64,000 nucleotides of DNA from contig NC_088102.1 of NCBI RefSeq assembly GCF_036370855.1, positions 43,871,835-43,935,834 of the forward strand, given 5' to 3'. The stretch's first letter is position 1. Every line of letters begins with the position of its first letter. Positions 47,501 through 61,400 of this stretch are shown piece after piece. The position numbers were made by a program, and so were the translations under genes. The notes under the pieces were generated by a model. The model did not search any database. It was not told the DNA's origin and saw only the letters and a program-made list of their open reading frames with translations. This DNA comes from Dromaius novaehollandiae. Lineage: Eukaryota; Chordata; Aves; Casuariiformes; Dromaiidae.

Positions 47501-50500
47501 TGCGGGCACAGAATAAACTTTTTAAACATAATGCAAAAAAAGTCAATGCTTCTATTATAATACTTTAAAAATACCATTGTTGATTCCCCAAGCACTTATT
47601 GAACGGTCCTATATTTAAGGATTACTTCACCTTTTCTTCTCACAGACCTACAGGGTCTTTTAACACTTTAGAGGTGAATCTATACATTGTAGGTATTGGT
47701 TGAGGTGTACTTGGAGATACACAAAAAAGATGTTGGACCTGTGCTGGGAAAGCTTATGAGTGAAATTACGGATGTGGAGTGGTGAAGTCTGTGCTGTCAG
47801 TAGTTTTCCTCTGCTAAATGGCTTTATTGGAATTGTGCCTACATAAAATACTAGAGCTGAAAATCGGTGTTGGGTAGAACTGAGGACAGGTAACTTAGGC
47901 TGGCAGTTGAAGCTTTAGACAGGCTGAAGTAGGAGATAGGACCTTGTGAGCTCTCAAGGGGAGGCTTTACCAGGGAGGCGGTAGACTGGAATGGAAAGAA
48001 GTGAGGTTTTAGGCTCCAATGCAGGATAGAAGAAAATGTGATGATGACTGTCAGAAAAGGAAAAACTAGAGTGAAGGATTCAGGAACAAGCACGGAAATG
48101 TGAAGATCTAGGTTGGGAAATAAAGACCCTTTCCAATAGAAATTGCCCAGAGAAATTAATAGCTAAAGCTGGAGTTTCACCAGGAGTCTAGAATAATTTT
48201 CAGAGTAGTTTAATATTTCAATTCTCAAACTGTTGCGGAAGTCATGACTGTGGGCTTTAAATACCTGTAGTTTGTGTTCCAAAACAGGGGAATGAATCCA
48301 GATAAAATTCAGTGTAATGAAGAAGAGTACGAGTTTTTTTTATTTTTATTTTTTTTTAACATTCAATTTCTAGGGATTGAGTAGGAATGGGAAGAAGGAA
48401 CAGGTTTGTAAGATATGTGCCTCTCCTTCATTGGGAACAAAAAGTTGTTGTCCTGTTGGTAGTCGTAAACTGAAAGAAACTTCAAGTGATTAGCCCCAAA
48501 TTCATTTAATTTCAGTAATATAAAAATCCACCCCTGAAAAATGGTCGTTGATTTGGTTCGATTGGACTTTTGTTATGATTTTTTGGCTATTAGCCTAATC
48601 TTGGCTCAGTGAAGAGTCAATGGATAGTCTCAATTTCAATTTAAGATTAGATACCATCATCAGTGTAATGTGTAAGTACAAAAGCAGAGTCCAAAAGACC
48701 CAAAAGCAGTGTCTTTTGCATTTCAGGATTGAATGTGGGGAGTCTTTAGCAAGCTTAGCCATTAACTTAGCATTGACTCATCTGTTTGGGCATTTGCAGT
48801 GCCAGCCTCATGTCACTGTTAACTACTGTGCAAAATGGGCCAATAATGGTTGCCTAGTGTTGGGATTGCTCTTGAACTATGTGGGTTTTTTGAATATTTA
48901 ATACACTGCAGATACAGTAGGCTCTTTGTGTGATCTACTTTTCCAAAAGCAGGATTGGACTTTGATCCCATGGTCAGAGGTGCATAGGGGGTGTTTTAAA
49001 CTAGGTCTCTTACAGTATATGTCTATGCAGGAAGACGCAGAAAAGACCATGCTGAAAACGCTTGTTAATATAAATATGATGATAAAGGCAGCTCTTGGTT
49101 TCAGTGTCTTAAATATAATTTGATACCTAGCAGAAAATACTGCCTGTCACTGGATGGGAACCTTCTTGCCTTGTCATGCATGGACTTGTTACAGCACTAG
49201 TGAAATGCAGTTTTTCAATACACCAAAAACACAGGCATAACACTGAAGTCCTGGTCAGAATTACACTGAAAACTGTTGTATCCTGAGGGAAAGCATGTAG
49301 GGTAGTCTGAAATGGTTGTAGGTGATTACCCTCCAGTTTGTCATACTTACTTTGTTTTGTTTCCCTTGAATACTGGCGGACTGTCCTGTCCATCCATAAA
49401 TACTTAACGTTCTCTGAAACGCAGCAAATGAACGCTAATTTACCAGCTCACAGGAGCCCACGATGTTTGAGTTAAGCTGCACTGTAAGGTCAGTAGTCAC
49501 ATGCTGTGATCAGAACATAGGATAATAAGTGCCTCGGGCAGTTTCTGTGAGAATCCCCATAGGTTTTCTCTCTTTCTCTTTGTCATCATTTAGTGTGTTT
49601 GCGTAAAGCTCTGCAGTGTCTTTGTAGTTCATTGAAACTGTTAGGAGGGACAGACTGAGCTGCCTTAGCACTGGCATAACCATAGGCTTCAGTTTGGAAG
49701 GGTGCTATTGCCTCTACTTGAACTGACTTGTTTCTGGTCAGCTTAGATCTTGTTCTTAAATATGACCTGTAAAAACTGCTAGTGAATCTTAATAGTGGTT
49801 GTATCCAGAAACTCATCAGTTTCTGAAAGGAACTAATGTGCTTGCTTACGAGAACATGGTCTGTCTCTGGAGAGCCCAGGGATGCTTTTCAGTCGGATGT
49901 TCCTCTGTTATATGCCATAACTCGACTATCCCTTTAATAGTACCTGTATAATTTTATGCTCTTCCAGTTGCTGTAGTGAGAAATAGAACCACATATTTTC
50001 AATTAAAAAGATTATACAAACCCTGAATGATTGAAAGACTATCATGCATTTAATAACCTAGTAATGTTTCTAAACTGTTTATACATTTTTCCTGCTTCCT
50101 AGAGGCTCCTAGAGAGGGCATCAAAGCAAAGGCAACATCTGAGTGTGTTGCTTCTGCCATAGTTGGAGATCAAAAAGATTATTACAGAATTGCTGGACAC
50201 TGCATGACTGTTCATGTGCAGCCTGTTAATGTATTTGGTTGTGGATATCTGATCTGATTCCCCTGTATGTTTGTCTCCTTAAGAATGAAAAATCGAACTC
50301 ACTGATGCCTCATTCTTGAAATATTAACTAAAACAAGTTGAGACCAACAACTTTACCTTAATTATAAATCTTCCTGAAACACAATTTTGGGGATTTGTTT
50401 TGATTGCTCTAGATTACCATGCTGCCAGAACTGTGGATATCTTTACTGGATATTGATGGTTATGTTACCAAGCTTGCAGCAGACCTGGTGAACTGAATGC

Positions 50501-53500
50501 AGCAGACATGGTTGCAAAAGCAATGAGCATGCTAATCTAAGGTACAGAGCAATTGTACAGAGACTCTGTGATCTTGTTAATAATGTCTGTCAAGATTTGA
50601 GAACCTGAAGTATTCCTTCTAGATAGGGATACTAGAACTAGTATCTCATCTACTTTTATCTGTTTGACATTTTAATTACTTAGTGAAATTCAGTAGTAAT
50701 ACTATGCATGCTTATTTGCTGGTAACAATGATGAAACCGATATGCTGAAGTCTGATAAATTGCTTTTCCTAGCAGCTCCCTATATGGGGTGATAAGCTAG
50801 CAATGAGATAAGAGCTTGGTTTGTTATATAGAGAATGTTTCCAACTTCATTATAGTAGAAGTAGGAGATTGCAAGATTTCAAGGTTGCAAAAGAGAATTC
50901 CTGGAAAAGATAAGTTTGTCGTTACTTGAAATGCCACGCTTCAATCTAGACTGTTTTGAATTTTTAATATAAAATCTTGAAATAACAAAATTTAGAAATC
51001 TTTTTTCAGTGTTTTTGGGAATAAATTTTAAATAAGATACAAAATGCATATCAAATATAGTTCAAAACATGCTGTGTTGTTATGATTTTTTTTTCCCCCC
51101 AGTAGTGTAAACACTCCCTTCAAAATTTCTGGCTATTTCTGTTAGCTATTAAGAATGTTCTGCTAATGTAATTCTCTTGTATCACATATTTTTCTTCTGT
51201 GGAATTCCACTAGCAAATGTTAAAGTTTTTATTTGAAGACAAACAAGCAATAGCAAAGATCATCTCAGCCCTCGCCTTCTATAGTGGTCTGCATGGGGCT
51301 CTGTCTTGCCCGGAGCTGGATTTATTAATACTGGTTTAGGCCTAGAATTGACTATAAGCCAAGAGAAACCTTTTTTTAGGATAAATATTGCAAATGATAG
51401 CCACTTTTTTGGAGAGTCATACTGTTAGTTTCTGAACACTGGGTTGTTCATGCATGAGGAAAAAGGTATAAAATCACTCCATTTTGGTAGCGTTTTGCAT
51501 CTTCTTTATATAAATGACAACAGGTATAAATTAAAGGAACATCACTATCTTAGATTGTCATAGGATAAAACATTATGAGCAGGTTTGTCTCATAGTAGCC
51601 AAGTGAGACTACTGGCTTTTTTTTTTTAAGAAGGAAAAAATGATGTTTTTCTTGGTAGCTAATAGGTTTAAATGACCATGTTTGATAACCTTGTTCTTAG
51701 CTAGTTAATTTTATTTCTATACTAATGTTCTTTAGGGCATTAAATTTGTGTGGGGAAGGGTTCTTCAAAAAATGAGCATATTTGCCTTTTCCTTAGTCCC
51801 TAGAAGTCAGAACATCTCATCAGGCAGCAAATAATTGGTATGAACTTAAGCTTTGCTTCGTGTGGGACAGGTCCTCTTACTGTGTTTTTCTTTTTAAACA
51901 TGGATGTTGTCCCTTTTAGGAAAAGTCTTGCAAAGTGCTAGCTAATCTGCCAAATTTCTCAGTACTTTGGCTAAGTTTCTCTTGGACACACAAACTGGTA
52001 CTGCCCAAGCTGACACTATATCATCTGCACATCTTGATCTCTACCTTTTTAGTTAAAGGCTGTTGAATTCAGGGAATTAAGAAGAGAGCGCCATGGCTTG
52101 AATAGAGACCAATATTTAGTACATTTATATCCCCGAACACCAGCAAAACATCTAGCTGGAGAAATTACACCAATGCTGAAAGTACTCTGAGCTTTATTTA
52201 GTGACTTGGCACAATCTGTGTGATTTTAACATGTACGGGTATAGAAGGCTAAGATCTACCTATCTCAGAAGCTGTTTTTCTTTCAAAATGTGTAGCATGA
52301 AGGTAGATCACAACAGTGATTCTACTATTTCTCATGTGCTGCTAATAAGTAGGCATTGGAATGAGAGGAAGATATTAATTAGATAAGGAAGGCAGCTTGA
52401 TAAATAGGTTTTTATATACTATTCTTCAGGCTAAATCAAGTTATATTTATTAGAGACAATAAAAACTGAGGTAAATAACGAGCACTGAAGATCACATGGA
52501 GACTAAGAGCAAGTGTATTAGTCCCCGACTATCCAAACTTTATGTGTGTTCCAAATATTGACCTAGGCTTTCCTGCAATAAGGGAAAGTAGAGGCAAAGA
52601 GTTAGGAGATCGCTTCTAGTTTAGGAATTTTTTATGGTTGTGGTTTAGAATGTTCGTAATACAAATTTTAGTGCCTTATGTCCTATGTGTCTGATCATTT
52701 ACGTGAAAATGCACTTTGTTTTGGTAAACGAATGTAGCCTCATCATCTCCTTTCACTCTCTGTAGCATTAATGGGTAAGAAGAAAATGTATAGAAATACG
52801 CTGCATGTGACTGACTTAGAAACTGAATACGTGCTCATATGTACATGGAGAAACATACTCTATATTCAATTTGTTGCTTCTATCCAGATGTATTGACCCA
52901 GTCTTAAAATCTAGATTACATTATTCAGGTGAAATGAGGAGATGGTTAGACCTCAGTGCTGGTAGCTGGCTCCAGGGTTCAATTTTTGATCAGACTGTCA
53001 GAAAAAATACTTTATTTGTCTGTAGTCTGTGTTGACTGTATTTTTATACTTTCTGTGATAGCTACTACTAGGAATGACATAATGTTTGAATAGTTTGTTG
53101 ACCAAAGCTGGAAGGTGTTGATACTAGGTGTTCGTAAATGTGGAGAAATATTCATTCAGTATTGATTCCACAGATAAAGCTTGCACGGTCCAGGATGACA
53201 GATGTCGAGGTTACAACAGTGGCATTAACGCAATAAACTTTTACATTTCACCTATGTGTTGTTTTTCCCAGCTATCAGACTTTTAAAAACAGTGTGGTAG
53301 TACTTCCCATTTTCATGTCTGTTCTGTTGAAATAATGGGAAATGAATGAAAATGTAAACTATCTGTGAAGGAAGGAATAGAAAGTGTGTCACTGTTCAAA
53401 ATTTGCAAAGTGAGAAAACAGACAAAGTATGCAATGCTGTAGGGGTAACCTTGCAGTTACAAGGTTGGAAAACAAATACTGCAGCTTTAATGTTTCCCCT

Positions 53501-54692
53501 TGAGTTTGAACAGTAAAATACTGCAAGCTTTTGATGTACTGGTGTTTAAACTGGCTTCTGTAACCTTCCACCTGAAAATATTAATATGCATTTTCTGATA
53601 GTCCAGACTACAAGCCCATTCATGTTTTAAAAGTGCACAAGAGCCTTGTTCCTGATGAGTGCTAAAATTCCTATTTAACTTTTGACTGCATTAGTGCTTT
53701 GAATGAAGAAAATTGTGATTAGATTTTATTTTTAAACTACGCCCAATGTTAACTCTGCCATTACCTTAAAAAAAAAAAAATTAAGGGCCTTATTTATTTT
53801 TCTTTGAGAAAGCAACTATAGTTTTATGGCTTCTCAAGTCATGTAAAGGTTGCGTATGCAAAGCGGGTTCTCAGCCTTAAATAAAAGTTAGTGCTCTCTA
53901 TAAGTCTAACTGCTCACATCCTTACATCAGCAATGTTGCAGGCTGTTGCCAAGGTCATGAAGGTTGGAAAGTGGAATTGCAAAATTTTGGAGGGCAATCT
54001 AGTAGCTCTTAAATGGAAGTTAATTTAGCACATTTTACTTATTTTTATACACATATATATATGCATGAAGGTACAAACGTGATTGGTAGGGGAAAACTGG
54101 TCAACAGACTTGAATGGGTTAGGAGACTATAAACAAGGTTGCTTTGCCTTCTTGTGAGAATATTTTTCTGTCCTGTTTTACTTGCACATATGTAAAGTGA
54201 GATGTGGGACCATTTGCATAACCCATATTGATCTCCTTCTGTATCAGGCTACAAACATATCAGAATCCAGTCTTGGTAGGACATGGATAGATTCTTCTAA
54301 ATCAAAGATTGGATATTTTTCCTGAAAGTTCTAAGTGATGGATAATCTGCCACAATCCTGGGTAAATGGGATTTGAAATAATTATTGCATTATGTGTTTT
54401 AGAAATAATAATTTATAAACTGTGCCTCATTGTTTAGTTCCTGATTTGAGTCTACTTGGACACTCAAACCTTTGCTTGTTAGCTTGAACAATCCTCTTAC
54501 CAATCTTTTTTTTTTCCTTCCTCCACTATGTAATTAGACTGCAAATAGATCTCCTAGCAGCTTTCTTTTTCATCAACTAAAGTGAGCTCCTTGTGTCCTT
54601 TGTCTAGTGTATTATCTAATCCTTTAATTGTTTTTGTGGTTCATTTTTGAACTTTCTCCAATTTATCTCCTCTTTGCTGTTCTGTTCTACAG

Positions 54693-54783
54693 GGACCTAG
54701 CTTAGAAATGCAGATGGTGGAAGATGAAGCTGAGACAACCAGTGAAGAACTGCCCCCTCATCTGCAGGAAGAGCCTCCTGAAG
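54693..54783 (+). CDS. Candidate coding exon 2 of an unidentified plus-strand gene
   Basis: The acceptor has a long pyrimidine tract (TGTTCTGTTCTACAG) and the donor is GAAG|GTACAA. The frame from the first base is open: GPSLEMQMVEDEAETTSEEL then PPHLQEEPPE plus one base. The other two frames hit stops at once. The peptide is acidic and probably unstructured. Internal ATGs (54708 and 54714) could start translation if exon 1 is non-coding. I do not recognise the family. Confidence 0.55.
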
Positions 54784-57493
54784 GTACAATACTAGCAGTC
54801 AGTATAAGCTCATTTGCATTAAACTGGGGTAAAATGTTCTGGCCATGGAAGTAAGAAATGTTTGTGTTTGGACTTGGGAGCCTACCTCTACCTTTTTTTT
54901 GAGGGATACAGATCTTTGTCAAGGTTGACAACTTAGCCAACCCCCAAGCCTACTTTGTATTTTAAGAAAGCTTCACCCACTGAGGTGCAAACATTGTTCT
55001 GCATTCTGCTTAACAATATGGCTTCTGATTAAAATCGTCCTGCCTGATCATCCTATCTGCAGGCCTAGAAATAAAACACCACCTGTGCTGTCTTGTTTGT
55101 GATGTTCTGAGCAGTCATTAGGGAAGATTTCCTAAATAGTCATCTACTTTCTCTGCTTACCCCTCTCTGCAGTACCCTGCTATTGAAATTGTCCCCAGCA
55201 GAGACTTGTCAAACCCAGGCATGCTAGTGATTTTATTTCTTTCTGCCATATCTCTTGGAAGCTGGTTTAGCCATCTGAGGAGGAGATAGTGAGAGGCTGT
55301 CAGTCAGCAGGAGGCTCAGCAATGCCAATTTTAATTAAAAACCTTATTTGCAGTGATGTGCTCTGGATTTATACAGGGAAAATTTTTTTCCCCACTGTGC
55401 AAATGTTGCAGATGTATATATGCAATGAAATAGGTGTTGCTTTTTTCTGAATAGAAGCTGCTAACATTGCAGTGTGATACATTTTGAGCTTCGTCTCCAA
55501 TTCAGTGACTTTTAAAACACAATTACTCATAATCTCTTTGGGCATTTTAAACAACCCAGAGTGCTGAGATTCTTATTAGCAACCAGCTATTAAAATACCA
55601 TGTCATATCACTGGGGAACATAAACGTGTTTTATATTTTTCCTTTGAGAAGAATCTATTCTTCGTATAGCTTTTATACTGACAGCCATTGTTAAAGGGAA
55701 TATGAACCAAACAGTTTTATGTATTTGCTGCTCCTTCCCTTCTTGTTCCGCATTCTATTAGTATTTTCTCATTAAATTCTAATTCCCTGCTCTGCCATTT
55801 CATATGCTCTGATTCTTTGTTGGCAATTACAATATATAGAGATAAGTGAGAAGCAGAAATACACATGGAAGATTCAGGAATTACTGTATATATGCACACA
55901 ACATATAATTTTGACTCCTTTCTTTGTAAATAATAGTCAAGCCAAGTCAGCATGTGATGGCTATGCATTGTTGAGGTAAGCATTCTGGTCACTGGGCTGA
56001 GGCTGGTGATTATGTGAGCCTAGAAATCAAATCCTGAAATATAAAACACGGGAGATCATCTTCTCAGCAGTTTACCAAGAATAGACTTTGGACTATGGAA
56101 TTTCTTAATCAAAAGGGTTTTTCTTAATATGGCCTACAACTTTGGCAAACCCAAGTACTCTGCCTGTAATGCTGCTGGGTTGAAGGATGATGAAAAACGT
56201 CAGTGTTAATATTCCGCTTGTGTGAGTTGTTGGGAGGTCTGTGAGAAACTCTGTTTCTGGATGTGCCTATTTTGTTAGTGTTAAGAAAAAGAAAAAAGAA
56301 CTGTTAACAGTTAAGATGATCTGATTAAGCAGTAGATACTGTCAGTTCTTTTAAAATCTGAGCTCAGTCCCTGCTTTTTTGATTTACAGTGTTATCAAGA
56401 GTAGCAAAATAGGAGGGATATTGAGAGCACAACTGACATTAGATCCTTCTTGGAAGAGGTGGAACAATTATTTCTGATAGAGAGCCTTCAGGATTATGCT
56501 GAAATTACAGCTGACTCCGTGTATTAGTGGCACTGAGTAGTGGGAATCTTACTTAGAGGCTGCTGTCTACCAACACAGACCAACTGGAATTATTATGAAG
56601 ATTATATAGTTGCAGGAGTCATTACAAATAGCCCATGATAGAAATAGATTTCTGAAGTCCTTTTAATAGGAAATGCCATTAAGCGTGATGATCTTGTTGC
56701 CTTTTACTGCGTTCTGGTTTCTCTTGATAGTGCTTTTCTGGTTAAATCAAATGATTTGAAATAAATAAATAAACCATGTTGTCTTAAGTGCAACGCTCTT
56801 GTTTCCTGGAGTCTATGAATTGGAGATTATGTTGTCTTTCTTTGTAGTAATGAGCACATAAGGGATGGAAAGGTCTCCGGAGTCTCTGTTCTTTTCACAC
56901 AATCCACTATTTCACCAAATTGCATCATAGGGACTTCAGTTTCTAGCTTGTACTGCATATTTACCGTCCTCCTGAAAGGAGGAGAATTAGAAGCAGTCAT
57001 TAGAATTAGAAACTATGTAAATATTGCAGTAAAATAAAAGGTGACTTTTCAGGGATTGTGCTGACTAGTATTGCAGTATTGCCTTCTATAAAAAGTGATC
57101 ATTTAACAAGTTCATTGTATATTTAACTATTTTGAATAAGCGTACATGAGGGTAATAAGTGGTATAGTATAGCAGACTGCTTTTTGGTGCTGTCTGGCAG
57201 CCTGCCAGTATTTGAGAGGAGAACTTTCTGTTTTTTAACAAGGTGGTGATGGGGAATTAGCTAGGAAATCCCAGAAAGGTAACTGAATTAGAACTTAGCA
57301 GTATTTGTATGTAACCTAAATCCGTTTGTTTTATCTGCTGTCCAAGTTAACTTTTGATATTAAAATAAGTCAACAGAGTAAATGAGTAAAAAATTACAGC
57401 TGATTAAGTGACATTAGATGTCAAGAGTGTTTTATAATGAAGATGTGTTATTGTCAATGGTGTTGATACGCTGTACTCTTTCTTGAAACGAAG

Positions 57494-57555
57494 TGGAGAA
57501 AGATGCAAACAATGTGCAAAGCAACGGCTGGTCAGTGGAGACCAAGACTGTAGCA
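57494..57555 (+). CDS. Candidate coding exon 3 of an unidentified plus-strand gene
   Basis: It needs two bases to complete a codon, exactly what exon 2 leaves, and then reads EKDANNVQSNGWSVETKTVA. Together with exon 2 this gives an acidic stretch joined at PPEVEKD. The splice sites are only fair (AACGAAG acceptor, GCA|GTAAAT donor); the frame stays open past the donor to a TAG at 57594-57596. Coding-like composition and the phase match are the main support. Confidence 0.35.
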
Positions 57556-58369
57556 GTAAATGAAGAGGCTTGTCATACCTGCAGAATTAAATCTTAGGAG
57601 AAGTTGAAAGCAAATATTTCCTCCAAATTCTGTTTAAAGAAATTGTTAAGTAGTTCCCCTGTGGACACATGAGGGCGCTGAATACTTGAGAATATCATAG
57701 TTGCCTAGAATCTTGGCCAATCCTGGTTTTGAAAAGGCAACCTCATTAAGAATGTTTTAATAGGCTCTGGTTGTATAAAATCTAGATTTCACATATCTCT
57801 TGCGCACATCTAAGTGAACAAGAGAGAGTGTTTAAAGTGAACTGGAGAAAGTAAACCTATTAACTCCTTTCCTGTAAGCTGCTTTGTGATATGACAAGGT
57901 TAACTCTCTGCACTTTCCTACCGAAGGAAGGCTGTTTATCACCTAATAATACTTTACCTGTTAGCTTCATGGTCGGTCTGTCCAATTCATCTTTTTTCAT
58001 TTTCTTCCCCCTCCCCACCCCTCACCCAGTCTTCCCTGTCTCTTTGATCTTGTTAACATCCTCTTTCACCTTTAAAAAAAAAATGGGTGGGGGCAGGGGA
58101 ACAGTAGTAATTAGCATTTTGGTGCACTGCTCAGCCTAGTGGTGTTTAACACTTCATAAAGAAGGCCATGTGTGCAGCTGAGTTACCACTGTCCAACAGG
58201 AAGGACAATGGTCTCTGGATGGGAGGAAGTATGTTTTAAATGTGTGGAGCACCTTTGCCTTTACAAGCAGTTCATCACTGCTGATCTGTGTTGCAGCATG
58301 TCTGAAGTCTGAGCTGCTTTAAGTCAAGTAGATACTATGTGATCTCAAATATTTGCTGTTGTGTGGCTG

Positions 58370-58434
58370 TAGTGTGTATGTATATATGTAAATATACACA
58401 CACACAAAGTGTGTATAAATGTATATTTACATAT
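58370..58434. repeat. TA/CA microsatellite forming a 15-bp perfect inverted repeat
   Basis: ATATGTAAATATACA (58384-58398) is the exact reverse complement of TGTATATTTACATAT (58420-58434). The 21-base spacer contains CACAC and GTGTG, which can pair further. Confidence 0.8.
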
Positions 58435-61400
58435 GTTGCTTCTCCATTCACTGAATTCTGTTGCTGATCATTTAATACAGCGCACTGTTAGCTGTTACCA
58501 CCCTGCTTTTTTTTGTCTTTCTCCCGTGAATCATCTGAGGGAGATGATAGTGATTAAAATTGGATTAGATCTTCTGTAATGTGATCTGTTCTGAAAAGCC
58601 AGCATCTCCTCTGCTCAGTGACCTAGACCCTGATGTCCTCTATTTGATAACCCTTGTGACCTTGACCTTGCTCCTGCCTCTACATCCTCCACATCATACA
58701 TACTATCCCTGTGAATTTGAAATATATTTCTGAAGTCTCTGCATACATTCCTCATCTGTTACATCAGTTCTTATGGGAAAAAAAACTTTACTCAGGCAAA
58801 TTGCTAACTGTTGTGCATTTCTGGAATGCATCCTTGGCAGATAGTGGTATGTTGCTGTAGTTCCTTGTGCCATGATGTTGCTAATTAGCATCGAGTGTGC
58901 TAAAGCCTTGTGTTGATTGGTATGGGCTGGTTGAAAAGCTGCATCATTAGTTAACAGCAGTAGCTGCTTATGGGATTTTACAAGGCAGTTGCTCTCTTCC
59001 AAGTTCTTTAAGTATTAAATGTTCAAATTTTATTGGCTAGCCTACTATGACCAGTTTGGCAATGAGCACGAGCCTTGCGTCTGAACCATGTGTACTCTCT
59101 CTTCTGCGGACTTTGGTCCTACCAGACGTATTCCTTTATTGGAGACTGACTGGGCCTTGTGGAGTAAAACTTTGTTAAAAAGCAATAGGTCTTATCAGGT
59201 CTGGAGCATAATAACAAATCTAGAGGAATTTGCTTTCCAAATGACTGTGGTGTTCCTAATTCAAATTGTTTTACATTTGCTGTGGGTAAAGAGCATGCAT
59301 AGTCACTGTAAATCAGATGATTTGCACCAGTTTAGAACATAGTATCTTGTCTTTTATAATCTGCCTCCATGGAGGCATATAGCCTTTTCTGCTGTTTTAT
59401 ATCTTTTGCAGGATGTAAGTAGATTACATGCCTGTGTGGGAAACTTTAGGACTCCTCATCCATAGTTTGGGTATTACTGATCCAAGTTGTCTGAGAGCTT
59501 TACAGATTGCTCATTCCAGATTGACTTTGGATGCAAGTATATTACCTGCATGGTACTACCTGTTTAGGTCTAACTCATGCGCAAACAAAAGTACAGCTGT
59601 GTCTCAATTCAGGGACTACTGTACATTTGAAGAGGTGAAATCTCATTTCCCTATTTGAAATTTCTGAGACTAATTAGACGTTTCATACTGGGATGGTGTT
59701 GCATCATTGCTATATAAGAACACAACATAATCTTGAAGCCAGCAGAGAAGAACATGCATGTTTAGGCATCTCCTCTGAGATATGAGACATCCAGTTCAAG
59801 CCCATGCTATAGGTGTCTAACTTTGTTGAAGGGATATTTTTATAAAAAGATCCAGTTTTGATAAACTGGTGTCATTTTCCCGAATTAGTTTACTTGCAGT
59901 ATTCTTGACAGAGAACTGTCTCTGTTGGAGGTGAAGTTTTATTCTTGGGCCAAACGTTTGTTGCTATAAGTGCCATAGCAAGATTTAAATGCTGCAAACA
60001 TAAGCTGCACCATGTTTTCTGTGTTCTTGTTGCAAGTTGTCCTTTGTTTGTCCCCAAACTGACCGTATCTAAATAACTGCAAAGAAAACACCTTTGAACA
60101 TGGTGCATTTATAGCAACTCAGCTTCCAGACAGTGTTAAGCTCTGTACTGTAAATTGTTGCTTTTTCTGGTGTAAAAGAACTTTAATAAAAGTTGCCTGT
60201 AGCACATAGTATGCTACACTACATACATACATATGTAGTTTACCAGACCCATATCTTCAAGAAGCTCTGGGAATTTGGCATTGCAAAACTATGTTATCCC
60301 AGGTCAAGTCACTCTCTCCAGTGAGGTCCAACAGTCAAATTCTTTTACACAGGAGCTCTTTAAATGATCTGCTTTTTTTGTCTAATAGCCAGTTGGCAAC
60401 TTCTGTGGCCTGGGTTCACCTATGCAGTTCTGCGGTCTTATACCTGAAGCAAAAGACTGGGAATTGGGACAACTACAGTCTGTTCCTAGCTCTACTGTTG
60501 ACTTATTGTGTAGTATTCGTCAAGTAATTTTGCCTTCTTTTTAACTGTAGTCATCTTTGCCTCTGAAGCAGAAATGACTGTTCTTATTTATAAATGAGGA
60601 CTATTAAAAAACAAATTGTAGCTTTGTAAGCTTTTAGAGGTAGCAGATACTTGGAAAATTAAAACAGTAAATGTGGTAGTAATGTATGAATAATGTAAAA
60701 CTTTGTGTGATACATAACTTGTCAAACCTTTTTGATGAAAAGGTGATTGGACTTGTCAGGGAACTTAAAATAGAAAGAAGCAGAGAGAGAAATTAGCAAT
60801 GAGGCTGTCTCTTCTTTGGAGCTGGGACTTTATGTACCTGGCGTATCCTCTCATCCGTAAAAACATTTCCTGATCTACTTCTCCAAATGGCCTGAAGCAG
60901 AAAAGGAACATTTCAGTATCATCTGTCACTTCTTAAGGTGCAGATTTTGTGCAGCCATGCTCTTTTGTTGGCCAAAACAGTTTCTCTTTCTGCAAAGAGA
61001 AATGACCTGGAATGTCACCTCCATCTTCCATGCGAAGTCTACCTTAGTATTTCTGCTAGAGTTGCAAACACTTTGATATCAATCTAACTCTTAATACCAT
61101 GTTTCTGTTCCTTTTGTTTCATTTGTTACTATCATTATTTTAGTGGAAGCTGAGATTCTCCTTTAAGTTCTCCAGTGTTTATGTTGGCAGCCTCATGCTT
61201 TACTTAATTTTGTTCCCTGGGGGAAATTGTCAGTCTGAAATTGGAAAGATATCTGACCACTTTCTGTGTGTACCCCTCTTTTTCTCCTCCCTCCCTCCCC
61301 CAGCCCTCCGTATTACTGCTGCAATATACCTGCTGCTGACACTGTCCATCTTTCATTCAGCATCCATATTACATGGTCTCCTAGAAACTGCATGAAAGCT

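Larger units (their letters stand above)
39151..54692 (+). other. Long presumed first intron, no gene seen
   Basis: About 15.5 kb without a convincing coding exon, apart from the doubtful one at 41480-41579. It contains a 19-base C tract (41128-41146), several A or T homopolymers (for example near 40720, 46670 and 48340) and no recognised transposon. Confidence 0.45.
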
